Notes: generated by a model not told the origin, from the sequence alone. Shown: positions 32,601 to 45,781, counted from the stretch's first letter. The stretch is 64,000 bases of DNA from Capsulimonas corticalis (GCF_003574315.2 NZ_AP025739.1:558001-622000), one strand, 5' to 3'. Made by a program: numbers and translations.

Positions 32601-33587
32601 GGGCGGAGGAGGCCACGCTCCCGCCGGCGCGACCGGGACGGGAGGCTGGGCCTTCGGTCCAAGTGCGTTCTTGAGGAAGTGATAGCAGTTCGTGATGATA
32701 TACACCGGCGCTAGCACGAGGCCGATGTATCCCCACCAGCCGCAGATCAGCATCACGACGTTATAGAACAGACTGACCTTGGCCGCGCACGGAAGGCAGA
32801 AGTTACCTTTCTTCTCCACCCCGTATCGCACATATAAGAGGCTGATCGTTCTTCGGAAGATGCTGTAGGCGACCGGCTTATGGGTGGCCTTGCATTCGAC
32901 ACAGGGCGCGGGCAGCACGTCGGAGACCGAATCGAGATCGAAGGTGAGGCACTCGACGCCCGCGCCCGCCAGCCATTGCGAGACGGCGAGGGACGCGGAG
33001 TTGCGCACGCTGTCGCGCATCGCGGGGTTCCCCGAGTACGCCGCCGGCGAAAGCGCCGGCGTATTTTCCAGAGCGTAGGAGATGCTCAGTTTCAGATACT
33101 GGTTCGTCTGCGCGGCGATGGGCATTCCGGCGACCATTGCCTTGCTTTCCTTCGTCAGCTTCTTCATGAACTCACGCAGATTCGACTGCATGGTATTGAA
33201 GTACACCACGGGATGGGCGACACGAACGCTGGATCGTCCCGAAAGCTGATACGTCAAATGCGCGCCGGCGCTCACCGCGATCGGATCGGCCTTCCAGCTG
33301 ATATTCGCAGGCGCACCCCAAGGCATCAGATACAAACTCAGCGCCAGCGGCTTGCGCGGCTGCTCCCCCGGCTTTAGCCGCGCCTTGAGCGCCAGCTGCG
33401 GGAGCGTCGCGGCGTCGGCGACATACTGCCCCGCGCCCACGCAATCCGTCGCCTCATTTTTGAGCGTGATCAGCCCGACCCAGCCTTCCGGAACGGAAAA
33501 CGGCGCGCCGTACTGGAACCCATTGGCGGCGGTCGCGTGCAGAGTGATCAGCGGCGGCCCTGTCGGCGCGGTATTCTCTTGCAGCAT
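32592..33587 (-). CDS. SPFH-like protein with zinc ribbon and C-terminal membrane segments
   Basis: A 331-aa protein in an unusual order. Residues about 20-230 look like an SPFH/band-7 domain of the virion-core-like/YdjL branch (SVPEGWVGLITLKNEATDCV, then ISVKADP-like AGAHLTYQLSGRSSVRVAHPV). Next comes a four-cysteine ribbon (PCVECKATHKP and NFCLPCAAK, about 236-275), then hydrophobic helices (LFYNVVMLICGWWGYIGLVL and VYIITNCY), and a proline-rich tail. SPFH proteins scaffold membrane microdomains; here membrane attachment is at the C-terminus. The role is unknown. It is followed convergently by the HxlR gene. Confidence 0.6.
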   Translation of the reverse strand: MLQENTAPTGPPLITLHATAANGFQYGAPFSVPEGWVGLITLKNEATDCVGAGQYVADAATLPQLALKARLKPGEQPRKPLALSLYLMPWGAPANISWKADPIAVSAGAHLTYQLSGRSSVRVAHPVVYFNTMQSNLREFMKKLTKESKAMVAGMPIAAQTNQYLKLSISYALENTPALSPAAYSGNPAMRDSVRNSASLAVSQWLAGAGVECLTFDLDSVSDVLPAPCVECKATHKPVAYSIFRRTISLLYVRYGVEKKGNFCLPCAAKVSLFYNVVMLICGWWGYIGLVLAPVYIITNCYHFLKNALGPKAQPPVPVAPAGAWPPPPSV

Positions 33588-33678
33588 AAAGGAAATTCAT
33601 CTTTCTCAAATTGGGATAAGCGCGTCTACACTATATCCTATCCTTGTCTGCTTGGCAAGACAAATTCGCGCTGCCGGC

Positions 33679-34257
33679 CTAAGCATCGGAAAGTCCAATC
33701 TCCCAGCCCTGCGCCTCCGCCCAAACCTCCGCCCCGGCCATGAGAATATCACAAACGGGATCCTTCACATCATAGTAGGCGTCCTCATCATCGGGATGAT
33801 AGCGCGCCAATTGCCGTTTGACCTCCGCGTAGCCGCCCGCCGCCAAAGGGTTAGCGCGCAAGTAATCGCGAAAGAGAAGCGCATATCGCTGATTGGGATT
33901 TCCCGCGACACGAATATGAACATTGGCGCGGCGTCGACCGGGCTTGCTTCGAAAAAACAGCTTCACCCATGCCTCGGGCAACGTATCCGCGCCTTGAGGA
34001 AGATGATCTCCGGTAATATGCTCCAGGTAAACATATTCCAGCGCCTGGAACGCGTCGACGATCCTCTCCACCGGTTCCAGCGCCGCCACGGAAATCTGCG
34101 CGTCAATCACATCCTTGGCCGGCAGCCCGGGAACCGACGTGGAGCCGATATGGTCGAGCCGCAGGGCGACGTGTCCCAAAGCGTCCCGTATTGGCTGAGC
34201 AATCGCCTGAAACTCGTCCGGCCAACGATCTGTGTAAGGAACGATTTCGATCTTCAT
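33679..34257 (-). CDS. GrpB family protein (nucleotidyltransferase fold)
   Basis: A 192-aa protein of the GrpB/UPF0157 family. The family signature is plain: LRLDHIGSTSVPGLPAKDVI (about 33-52), then an aspartate-containing strand DAQISV, then VHIRVAGNPNQRYALLFRDY (about 113-132). It has the nucleotidyltransferase fold, but a physiological reaction is not established for most members. The length is normal. It lies between the SPFH gene and the rRNA operon terminator on the same strand. Confidence 0.88.
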   Translation of the reverse strand: MKIEIVPYTDRWPDEFQAIAQPIRDALGHVALRLDHIGSTSVPGLPAKDVIDAQISVAALEPVERIVDAFQALEYVYLEHITGDHLPQGADTLPEAWVKLFFRSKPGRRRANVHIRVAGNPNQRYALLFRDYLRANPLAAGGYAEVKRQLARYHPDDEDAYYDVKDPVCDILMAGAEVWAEAQGWEIGLSDA

Positions 34258-34286
34258 GCCAACACTTTACCACATGCCCAGCACGC

Positions 34287-34325
34287 AAGAAAGCCCTTGA
34301 GGATTACATCCTCAAGGGCTTTCTT
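34287..34325 (-). terminator. rRNA operon terminator
   Basis: Perfect 17-bp arms (34287-34303, 34309-34325) with a 5-nt loop. The hairpin lies about 60 nt after the 5S gene on the transcribed strand. The stem itself carries CTTTCTT at its 3' side, so it should stop transcription before grpB. Confidence 0.8.
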
Positions 34326-34386
34326 GTTTCTGTTTCATCACTGTTCGTGATTGATTATTAATCACTGTTCGTGATTGATGTTTTAA

Positions 34387-34501
<115 letters not shown>

Positions 34502-34539
34502 AATCTGTAGAGATCGAGTTAGGATCTCAAATTGTATGT

Positions 34540-34569
34540 CTTCTGTTCTTAGACAACTTCATATTGCGC
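34540..34569 (-). other. Pre-23S processing stem, 3' arm
   Basis: This 30-nt stretch is nearly complementary to 37723-37752 on the other side of 23S (both read CTTCTGTTCTT...CTTCATATTGCGC when one is reverse-complemented, with three mismatches). The two flanks would pair in the primary transcript and form the RNase III-type stem that frees 23S rRNA. Confidence 0.75.
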
Positions 34570-34637
34570 TTTGTATTGGATAAACAACGTACTATTTCTA
34601 TAATAGCATTTGTGAATGTGTTTATTGTAGTTTATTT

Positions 34638-37571
<2,934 letters not shown>

Positions 37572-37920
37572 AAATAAACACAAAGTGTTCGCTAAGAGTA
37601 CTATGCACAATGATAAATCAAAGTCATAGCCACTCAGCAAAATTGTACGCTATTTACCCACACACAACATGCTCTTGCACATGTTATGTGTATTCGTGAT
37701 ACGCAGTTTGAAAACGTATCACGCGCAATATGAAGTTATCAAAGAACAGAAGTTTGAACAAGCACTTTGGCTTGAACAATTTTGCAGCCCCATTCGCTGA
37801 TGGCTCGCTGCATCTGAGGTAAGTATCTTACCTTAGAAATCTTTAGTTTGTCAAGTGTTTTCGTGAAAATTATTTACAATAACTCTCAGCGACTATCAAC
37901 ACTTAACACGTTATCAAGAC
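37572..37920 (-). other. tRNA-Ala to 23S spacer
   Basis: A 349-nt transcribed spacer. It holds the 5' arm of the pre-23S processing stem (37723-37752), which includes a boxA-like TGTTCTTTGATA, and a further inverted repeat GTGATACG / CGTATCAC near 37697-37722. No gene is present. Confidence 0.7.
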
Positions 37921-37996
37921 TGGTGGAGGATAGGAGATTCGAACTCCTGACATCTACTTTGCAAAAGTAGCGCTCTACCAACTGAGCTAATCCCCC
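37921..37996 (-). tRNA. tRNA-Ala (anticodon TGC)
   Basis: The cloverleaf on the minus strand begins GGGGGATTAGCTCAG. The anticodon stem CTACT/AGTAG holds loop TTTGCAA with TGC, and the 3' end is encoded as ACCA. It is embedded in the 16S-23S spacer, as usual. Confidence 0.96.
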
Positions 37997-38046
37997 ACGG
38001 CGTCACACAGAACCAACTTGCATCGCTCTGTATATCAGAACAAAGA

Positions 38047-38123
38047 TGGTGGGCGCAACAGGACTCGAACCTGTGACCTCTCGGTTATCAGCCGAGTGCT
38101 CTAACCAACTGAGCTATGCGCCC
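38047..38123 (-). tRNA. tRNA-Ile (anticodon GAT)
   Basis: The cloverleaf on the minus strand begins GGGCGCATAGCTCAG. The anticodon stem CTCGG/CCGAG holds loop CTGATAA with GAT, and CCA is encoded. It is first of the two spacer tRNAs. Confidence 0.96.
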
Positions 38124-39997
<1,874 letters not shown>

Positions 39998-40616
39998 TAA
40001 TATTTAAAGACTGAAGCCGAAGCCCCAGATCCTAAAATCATGAGATGCGTTTGAGATACTATGGCCGGCTAGGTCCATAGTTCCAATAGTTTTGCTAAGT
40101 TTCCGCGAATATATGCTATAGTAAACTACACCAATATATCCATTATGCAGAAACCGCGGACTATCCCTGACCCCTTATTCGTTATTCGTTCCTCTCCAGA
40201 AGACTACAGAATTCTATAAATAGAAAGCCTTAGCCCTAGTATGAGGAGTACGCACTCAAAGGTTGTTGTTTACACGATTTCACTATTTAGTTATCAATGT
40301 GCATCGCCGTCCCGGACACTGCCCTATTCGGCACCCTGTCCAGGTTTCCAGAGTAAAGCTTGACAAATATCAAGATCAACCCCAGATTTCGAGCAATAAA
40401 AAACCACGCTACCCTGAGGATAGGCCTTGCGGTCATAGGTAAGAAAAGCGTGACTATAATTCAGATCGCTCTGAAATTCAGATTGCTCTGAAGCCAAACT
40501 CTGCTCACCCCCACTCGGTTACCCTTGCAGCGCGGAGGTTCGTTCTTGCTCTTATCGGCTCCGAAGTCTTCGCTTTACTCTCGTAAAGTTCGCTCTTCGG
40601 CTGACTGACGAGGGAT
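39998..40616 (-). other. rRNA leader region
   Basis: About 620 nt between the nearest promoter and 16S. It contains the 5' arm of the pre-16S stem (40275-40306), several small hairpins, and TATA-rich tracts, but no gene I can support. An antiterminator-like boxA may be present but is not clear-cut. Confidence 0.6.
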
Positions 40617-40646
40617 ATTATACACTCGCTTTGCAGCGTTTGTCAA
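40617..40646 (-). promoter_or_regulatory. rRNA promoter, first upstream of 16S
   Basis: Minus strand TTGACA (40646-40641), an 18-bp spacer and TATAAT (40622-40617): both hexamers are full consensus. Confidence 0.9.
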
Positions 40647-40767
40647 CCCCTGATCAGAAATCTTTTCAAATCTTGTTTTCGAAGCTTGCGATTTTCATCC
40701 AGCAAACTCTCGATCGAAGCATTCTTCGCTTCTCGTCGCCAGCGACTTTGGCTGAGCGGCGAGGAGT

Positions 40768-40797
40768 AGTATACTTGACTTTCGAAGTGTTTGTCAA
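40768..40797 (-). promoter_or_regulatory. rRNA promoter, second
   Basis: Minus strand TTGACA (40797-40792), an 18-bp spacer and TATACT (40773-40768), followed by ACTCCTCGCCGCTCAGCC, a stretch repeated at the third promoter. Confidence 0.9.
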
Positions 40798-40916
40798 CCC
40801 TTCGGGAAATCTTTTTTAGCAGCCTTTCTCAGGATTGCTTCGTATACGAGAAGGAGCTTCGGGGAAGCGGTCTTCGCTTCGTCACCGTCAGCGACTTTGG
40901 CTGAGCGGCGAGGAGT

Positions 40917-40946
40917 AGTATACGCTTTCTCGCTTGAGTTTGTCAA
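40917..40946 (-). promoter_or_regulatory. rRNA promoter, third
   Basis: Minus strand TTGACA (40946-40941), an 18-bp spacer and TATACT (40922-40917), with the same downstream ACTCCTCGCCGCTCAGCC as the second. Confidence 0.9.
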
Positions 40947-41041
40947 CCCTTGGAGAAAGTTTTTTAGCATACTTGGGAAGGAGCTTCGCTGGAGCCTTGC
41001 GGCTCCTTCGCTGCTGGCTCTTTGGCCCGGCAACGAGACGT

Positions 41042-41071
41042 AGTATACGGCATGCGGGCGTGCAGAGTCAA
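41042..41071 (-). promoter_or_regulatory. rRNA promoter, fourth and most distal
   Basis: Minus strand TTGACT (41071-41066), an 18-bp spacer and TATACT (41047-41042). The downstream part (ACGTCTCGTTGCC) has drifted from the other copies. Confidence 0.85.
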
Positions 41072-41121
41072 GTGATTCCCGAGGATTCTTGTGATTCTTT
41101 TCGAATATTTTTGTGAGTCGC

Positions 41122-41161
41122 AAAAACAGGGGCCGCGCTGTTGAGCGCGGCCCCTGTTTTT
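41122..41161. terminator. Bidirectional terminator upstream of the rRNA promoters
   Basis: An 18-bp perfect stem (41122-41139, 41144-41161) with loop GTTG, flanked by A5 and T5. It ends the small His-rich gene transcribed toward the rRNA promoters and so shields the rRNA operon from read-through. Confidence 0.9.
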
Positions 41162-41165
41162 ACTC

Positions 41166-41459
41166 TTATTCGTGCGGCGCTTCGCCGTGATGATGGTGGT
41201 CATGATCGTGGTGATCGTCTTCTCGCGGCTTCAGTCCGCCGCCGAGAACCGTTCCCATGGTCGCCAGCACTAGCAGCGCAACAAACGTCATTGTATTGCG
41301 CGCGTCCCCGTGGCCGGGAGCGACGCGGGCCAGGAGTGGGATAAACGCCAGCAGCAGTCCCAGCGCCAGGGCGTTGAAACCTGGGCGCGCATTGAATTTG
41401 GCGAGGGCGAAGAAGACCGCGACGATCGCGACGCTTATTGTTATTGCCGACGTAGTCAT
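41166..41459 (-). CDS. Small membrane protein with histidine-rich tail
   Basis: A 97-aa protein with three hydrophobic segments (about residues 4-22, 27-46, 56-75) and a C-terminal tail DDHHDHDHHHHGEAPHE. The tail has nine histidines plus acidic residues and should bind metal ions such as zinc, nickel or copper. No family is recognised. GGGAGGG precedes the ATG at 8 nt, and a TATAAT on the minus strand (41485-41480) is upstream. A possible metal partner, a YHS-like protein, is encoded just upstream on the same strand. Confidence 0.7.
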   Translation of the reverse strand: MTTSAITISVAIVAVFFALAKFNARPGFNALALGLLLAFIPLLARVAPGHGDARNTMTFVALLVLATMGTVLGGGLKPREDDHHDHDHHHHGEAPHE

Positions 41460-41516
41460 AAGGCGACCCTCCCGCCTCTATTATACCCCGGCGACCAAGC
41501 GGCGTTCTGGAACGAG

Positions 41517-41738
41517 TTATTCGTCCGCCACCGGAGTGAGCGAGGACGAGCTGAGCGAAGCGTGCGGCGTCGAGATCCAGAGCTGGGGATCCTCTTTGAA
41601 CGTGCGCAAATTCGTCAGATTGGCGAAGTAGTACATGTGGTCATTGTAAAAGACGTGCCCGGCGTTGCTGTTCGGATCCACGGCTTCATGCGACACGGGA
41701 TCCACATAGACATCACGATCGTCGGCATAGGATGACAT
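41517..41738 (-). CDS. YHS-like small protein
   Basis: A 73-aa protein. The segment VYVDPVSHEAVDPNSNAGHVFYNDHMYYFANLTNLRTFKEDP follows the YHS layout (DPV...G..FYN...YYF....F..DP), a small fold often linked to metal proteins. The usual cysteines are replaced (VSHEAV instead of VCGM), so metal binding would have to use the histidines. ATG 41738 has GGAG 7 nt upstream; the longer TTG start is less likely. Confidence 0.55.
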   Translation of the reverse strand: MSSYADDRDVYVDPVSHEAVDPNSNAGHVFYNDHMYYFANLTNLRTFKEDPQLWISTPHASLSSSSLTPVADE

Positions 41739-41801
41739 GGGCAGGCTCCATTCCCTCAAGAGGACGGTTGATACCTTGAGTATGCCCAGCGAAGCAAGCG
41801 G

Positions 41802-42623
41802 CTAAACGGCGGCGGGGAGGGTTTGTCGGGGATGGCGCCAGTCGGTGACGCTGGCGAGGAGAGATTGGGTGTAAGGATGCTGGGGCGACGAAAAGACCTG
41901 GCGCGTCGGTCCGCTTTCAACGATCTGCCCCCGGTACATGACCGCGACTTCATCGCAGCGCTCGGCGACAACTCCCAGATCGTGCGTGATTAAGAGGATC
42001 CCCGTACCGGTTTCGCGCTCCAGCTCGTCCACCAGATCCAGGATCTGCGCCTGTACAGTGACGTCCAGGGCCGTCGTCGGCTCATCGGCGATCAGCAGTT
42101 TGGGATGGCACGAAAAGGCCATGGCGATCATCACGCGCTGACGCATGCCGCCGGACAGCTCCATCGGGTACTGGCGCAGGCGGCGTTCGGGAAGCGTGAT
42201 GCGCACGCGCCCCAGCCAGTGCGCCGCCTCGACCAGCGCCTCCCGGCGCGACAATCGGCGATGGGCGTGCAGCACATCGGTCATCTGCTGGCCGATCGTG
42301 AGCGTCGGGCTCAGCGCCGTCAAGGGATCCTGAAAGACCATGGCGATCTGCGATCCGCGCACCGCCCGCAGCGCGCGTTCGTTTTCCTTCAGCAGATCGC
42401 GCCCTTCAAACAGAATCCTCCCGGCCGTGACGCGGCCGGGAGGGGAGATCAAACCGGGAATCGCGAGCGCGCTGACGCTCTTGCCGGACCCGCTTTCGCC
42501 GACCAGACCCAGCGTCTTGCCGGCTTCCGCCGTAAAGGACACGCCGCGCACCGCCTGCACGGCGCCGGGGCCGGCGCCGAATTGCACGTGTAGGTCTTCC
42601 ACCCGCAGCAGGGGTTCCGGCAT
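41802..42623 (-). CDS. ABC transporter ATP-binding protein, OppD/DppD type
   Basis: A 273-aa ATPase of peptide/oligosaccharide importers. Walker A is [11 protein letters not shown] (about 39-49), the Q-loop is [15 protein letters not shown], the ABC signature is [15 protein letters not shown], Walker B is [13 protein letters not shown], and the H-loop is ITHDLG. The C-terminus stops soon after [12 protein letters not shown], so the oligopeptide C-terminal extension with cysteines seen in full OppD/DppD (about 320 aa) is missing or cut short. No permease or binding protein is adjacent, so its transporter partners must be elsewhere. Confidence 0.85.
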   Translation of the reverse strand: MPEPLLRVEDLHVQFGAGPGAVQAVRGVSFTAEAGKTLGLVGESGSGKSVSALAIPGLISPPGRVTAGRILFEGRDLLKENERALRAVRGSQIAMVFQDPLTALSPTLTIGQQMTDVLHAHRRLSRREALVEAAHWLGRVRITLPERRLRQYPMELSGGMRQRVMIAMAFSCHPKLLIADEPTTALDVTVQAQILDLVDELERETGTGILLITHDLGVVAERCDEVAVMYRGQIVESGPTRQVFSSPQHPYTQSLLASVTDWRHPRQTLPAAV

Positions 42624-42657
42624 TCCAAGTACTCCAAAGAGAGATCAGAGACGAAGA

Positions 42658-42766
42658 AAGCCGGCGAATGAATTCGCGCCTAAAAGTACGGTCACCCACC
42701 TGCGTGGGTTCAGAAGTCCGCGAAGGCGGACGGCCGTGTTATAGACGCGAATTCATTCGCCGGCTT
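42658..42766. repeat. Cloverleaf-like palindromic repeat
   Basis: Perfect 21-bp outer arms (42658-42678 and 42746-42766; core GCCGGCGAATGAATTCGCG) enclose two inner hairpins, CCCAC-CTGC-GTGGG and GTCCGC-GAAG-GCGGAC. The whole 109-bp unit can fold into a three-way or four-way junction. Similar elements are at 49124-49228 and, degenerate, at 17971-18060. Confidence 0.8.
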
Positions 42767-42808
42767 CTTTGACGGCTACAACGCGATACAAACGCCAGGG
42801 GCAATTTG

Positions 42809-43759
42809 TTAATCGAACAGACTCGTGATACTCTCGCCCTGATTGATGCGGCGGATCGCTTCCGCGAACATGGGGGCGGCGCTCAAGACCTTGATCTTCG
42901 AGCGTTCCTTCTCACGCGCCAGCGGGACGCTGTCTGTGATGACGATCTCGGCGATGGCGGGGTGATCGTTCAGGCGGTCGACGGCGTTCGCGGCCAGCAC
43001 GCCGTGGGACGCGGCGACGTAGATCTCAGGATTCGCGCCGTTGGCGATCAGCGCGTTGACGCATTCGATGATCGAGCCGCCGGTCGTGATCATATCTTCC
43101 AAAATGATGGGAGTTTTGCCCTTGACGTCGCCGGCAAGCTGCGTGATCTCGGTGTGCCCGTGATGCTCGTGGTGCTTGTAGCCGACGGCGAGGGGGGCGT
43201 CGAGGATTCGGACGAGCTTGCGCGCCTGCTTGACGCGGCCTTCATCCGGGGAGACGATCACCAGGTTCTCAAGGTTTTTCGCCTGGAAGTACTCCGCGAA
43301 CATCCCCAGCGCCGTCAAGTGATCGACGGGGATATTGAAGAAGCCCTGGATCGCGTCGGCGTGCAGGTCCATCGTCACCACCCGGTCGGCGCCGGCGGCG
43401 GAAAGGACGTCGGCGATCAGCTTGGCGGTGATCGCTTCGCGCGGCTTATCTTTCTTTTCCTGACGCGCATAACCGAAGTACGGCAGCACTGCCGTGATCC
43501 GGTCGGCGCTCGCGCGCCGCATGGCGTCGATCAGGATCAGCAGCTCGACAAGGTTGCTGTCCACGGGAGGCCCTGTCGGCTGGATGATAAAGGCATCCGC
43601 GCCGCGCACGCTCTCCTTATATTGTACGTATGTCTCACCGTCGGCGAAGCGAGAGATCTTCACTTCCCCCAGCGGCATCTCTAATGCGTCGGCGATCGCC
43701 TGGCAAAGCGCCGGGTTGCCGGTGCCCGCGAAAAGTTTCATCTCGGAATTGTCGTTCAA
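42809..43759 (-). CDS. prs: Ribose-phosphate pyrophosphokinase
   Basis: A 316-aa enzyme making PRPP from ribose-5-phosphate and ATP, the precursor of nucleotides and histidine. Typical segments: FADGETYVQYKESVRGADAF, LPYFGYARQEKKDKPREAIT, the divalent-metal/catalytic region VTMDLHADAIQGFF, and the PRPP-binding loop ILEDMITTGGSI. The length is normal. The best start is TTG 43759 with GGAGAG 7 nt upstream; ATG 43741 lies six codons later without a Shine-Dalgarno. A promoter sits 35 bp upstream. Confidence 0.95.
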   Translation of the reverse strand: MNDNSEMKLFAGTGNPALCQAIADALEMPLGEVKISRFADGETYVQYKESVRGADAFIIQPTGPPVDSNLVELLILIDAMRRASADRITAVLPYFGYARQEKKDKPREAITAKLIADVLSAAGADRVVTMDLHADAIQGFFNIPVDHLTALGMFAEYFQAKNLENLVIVSPDEGRVKQARKLVRILDAPLAVGYKHHEHHGHTEITQLAGDVKGKTPIILEDMITTGGSIIECVNALIANGANPEIYVAASHGVLAANAVDRLNDHPAIAEIVITDSVPLAREKERSKIKVLSAAPMFAEAIRRINQGESITSLFD

Positions 43760-43793
43760 ACAGGGTCTCTCCTCAAAGCATCATCCGAAAGGA

Positions 43794-43822
43794 ATTATAG
43801 CAGACAATATGGCCGCGCGCAA
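43794..43822 (-). promoter_or_regulatory. Promoter of prs
   Basis: Minus strand TTGCGC (43822-43817), a 17-bp spacer and TATAAT (43799-43794), about 35 bp before the TTG start codon of prs. Confidence 0.75.
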
Positions 43823-44149
43823 GTGACTCCCTGCCGATCACGCTCTCTTCCAGTATCTTGCACAGGGCGCGGCCGGCCGGCGCTTCATGATCCAAATTCC
43901 AATGCTCGCATCCAGTCTACATCTAAGAAACGCCCAGGACACGAACAAACGATTGCGAAAGAATATCCGTAAAAGTTATACAATTTTAGATTAATCTGTC
44001 AACAACAAAAAATTATTGATACGAATGCTTGATTTTGTGGTAATAAGATACTAATTGGTGAAATAATCGTTGTATAATACAAAAGGCGGCAAGTATCTAC
44101 AGCGAGCTTGCAATCCAGTGTGAATAGCACTATTCCCGGAGAGCCCACG
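43823..44149. other. AT-rich divergent region
   Basis: Between prs and the next gene. Most of it (43960-44080) is unusually AT-rich for this genome. TATAAT at 44073-44078 could serve the plus-strand gene, but no good -35 is paired with it. I see no gene or repeat here. Confidence 0.5.
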
Positions 44150-44638
44150 ATGACAATGCATCGGTCCGAACTCAAAGAGATGCTGCGTAAGGCGACGAGC
44201 GGCGTCCAGCTGACTGTCAGCGAATCGAACTACATCAAAAGCACTTATAAAGAGCTGCGTGAAGAGTACGAGAAGGTCCTGGAAGACAGCGCGGAAGATG
44301 AAGTGAAAGTTCTGGCGATCAGCCAGGCGCTCAGTTCCCTGGAAGCGAAGAAGATCAGCGGCCCCGAGTTCGTCTCGGAAGTGATCTACTCCGTCTACGT
44401 TCTGAAGGACAAGCGAAAGCGCGACCGGATGCTGCGTTCGGAGATCGCCTACCGCATGGCGCTGGCGGCGTACTTCTACGATCACGTCAAAGCGATCAAG
44501 AAGATCCCGGCCAATGTCCCCGTCACCTCGGAGTTCCTGTTCCAGATCAACGAGCTGGACTCGTCTCTGAAGGACTACCAGAAGTACAAAGCGCATAGCG
44601 AAGTGCGCGAGCTTTCCAGCCGCAAGGCGGTCGCATAG
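44150..44638 (+). CDS. Unrecognised helical 162-aa protein
   Basis: A charged, mostly alpha-helical protein starting MTMHRSELKEMLRKATSG, with stretches such as YKELREEYEKVLEDSAEDE and LKDKRKRDRMLRSEIAYRM that suggest a coiled-coil or helical bundle. There is no signal peptide or membrane segment, and no family I recognise. ATG 44150 has GGAGAG 7 nt upstream; a longer frame from 44108 is rejected. It is a single gene between prs and sua5. Confidence 0.65.
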   Translation: MTMHRSELKEMLRKATSGVQLTVSESNYIKSTYKELREEYEKVLEDSAEDEVKVLAISQALSSLEAKKISGPEFVSEVIYSVYVLKDKRKRDRMLRSEIAYRMALAAYFYDHVKAIKKIPANVPVTSEFLFQINELDSSLKDYQKYKAHSEVRELSSRKAVA

Positions 44639-44727
44639 TTTTTGCTTGACCGTGTTGCGGCTTTGTCGTAACTCCCCCGATCGGCGCGCCATTCTGCACG
44701 TCTGCTCCCTCCGACGCTCCAACTGGG

Positions 44728-44733
44728 TATAAT
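44728..44733 (+). promoter_or_regulatory. -10 element 7 nt before sua5 (leaderless)
   Basis: TATAAT ends 7 nt before ATG 44741, placing the transcription start at or beside the A of the ATG. No Shine-Dalgarno is present. No convincing -35 is paired with it. Confidence 0.65.
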
Positions 44734-44740
44734 CCCCACC

Positions 44741-45703
44741 ATGGAGCGTATTGTTTCCGCCGACCCACACGCCATTGAACGCGCCGCGCGGCATCTTCGC
44801 GAGGGCCGCCTCGTCGCCTTTCCCACTGAGACCGTCTACGGCCTTGGCGCGAACGCGCTGGACGCCGACGCCGTCGCGCGCATCTTCGCCGCGAAAGGCC
44901 GCCCGGCGACCAACCCGCTGATCGTCCATATCGCCGATGTCGCCGCTCTGGATCAAATCGCCCGCCCCAACGAAGACGCCCTGCGCCTCGCCCAGATCTT
45001 TTGGCCTGGACCGCTGACGATCGTGCTTCCCAAACAGCCCGGCGTCCCGGACATCGTCACCGCCGGCGGCGACACGGTGGCGGTGCGCATCCCGCGCCAC
45101 CCCGTCGCGCTCGCCCTGCTGCGCGCCGTGGGCTTGCCCATCGCCGCCCCCAGCGCCAACCGCTCCGAGTCGATCTCGCCCACCCGCGCCGAACACGTCG
45201 CCCGCAGCCTCGGCGCCGACGTGGCGATGATCCTCGACGGCGGCCCCTGTGATGTCGGATTAGAGTCGACCGTTCTGGACCTCAGCGGTGACTCGCCGGC
45301 CATCCTGCGCCCCGGCATGGTGTCCGCCGAGGAGATCGCCGCCGTCCTCGGCTTTCCTATCGCCCTCGGACAAACCGCAAGCGGCGCCGTCGCCAAATCG
45401 CCGGGGCAGATGCTGCGCCACTACGCACCCACGTCGCCTTTGCGGCTTTCCAAAAATGTCTGGGCCGACATTCCCCCCATCGGCCGCATCTCCGTCCTCG
45501 CCTACGCGCCGCCGCCGGAGCCGCTCCCGCCCCACGTCCGCACTCTGTTTCTTTCGGATGAGTCCAATAGCTATGCATCAAACTTATACAGTTCACTGCA
45601 TCTCTTGGACGCCGAGCGACCGGACTTAATCCTGGTGCAGGCGCCGCCGGAAACGGACGCATGGACCGCCGTGCGGGACCGCCTCCAGCGGGCGGCGGCG
45701 TAG
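44741..45703 (+). CDS. L-threonylcarbamoyladenylate synthase, Sua5 type
   Basis: A 320-aa enzyme making the threonylcarbamoyl-AMP used for the t6A modification of tRNA. The YrdC domain (about 1-200) shows LVAFPTETVYGLGANA, the KGRP-containing FAAKGRPATNPLIVH and PIAAPSANRSESISPT. A linker with SPGQMLRHYAPTSPL and a C-terminal Sua5 domain follow, so this is the long Sua5 form rather than the short TsaC. It appears to be translated from a leaderless message. Confidence 0.93.
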   Translation: MERIVSADPHAIERAARHLREGRLVAFPTETVYGLGANALDADAVARIFAAKGRPATNPLIVHIADVAALDQIARPNEDALRLAQIFWPGPLTIVLPKQPGVPDIVTAGGDTVAVRIPRHPVALALLRAVGLPIAAPSANRSESISPTRAEHVARSLGADVAMILDGGPCDVGLESTVLDLSGDSPAILRPGMVSAEEIAAVLGFPIALGQTASGAVAKSPGQMLRHYAPTSPLRLSKNVWADIPPIGRISVLAYAPPPEPLPPHVRTLFLSDESNSYASNLYSSLHLLDAERPDLILVQAPPETDAWTAVRDRLQRAAA

Positions 45704-45744
45704 GAAACGCCTCATCACCACACAAGCGCCTCACATCATCACAA

Positions 45745-45773
45745 TTGACTCCCCTCCCCCCACCGGGTAAACT
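45745..45773 (+). promoter_or_regulatory. Promoter of hisD (leaderless)
   Basis: TTGACT (45745-45750), a 17-bp spacer and TAAACT (45768-45773), only 8 nt before the ATG and with no Shine-Dalgarno. This predicts a leaderless hisD transcript. Confidence 0.75.
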
Positions 45774-45781
45774 CATTACCC

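Noticed and set aside
43960-44080. AT-rich stretch as a possible replication origin
   Set aside because: No cluster of DnaA boxes is seen and no dnaA, dnaN or parAB lies nearby.
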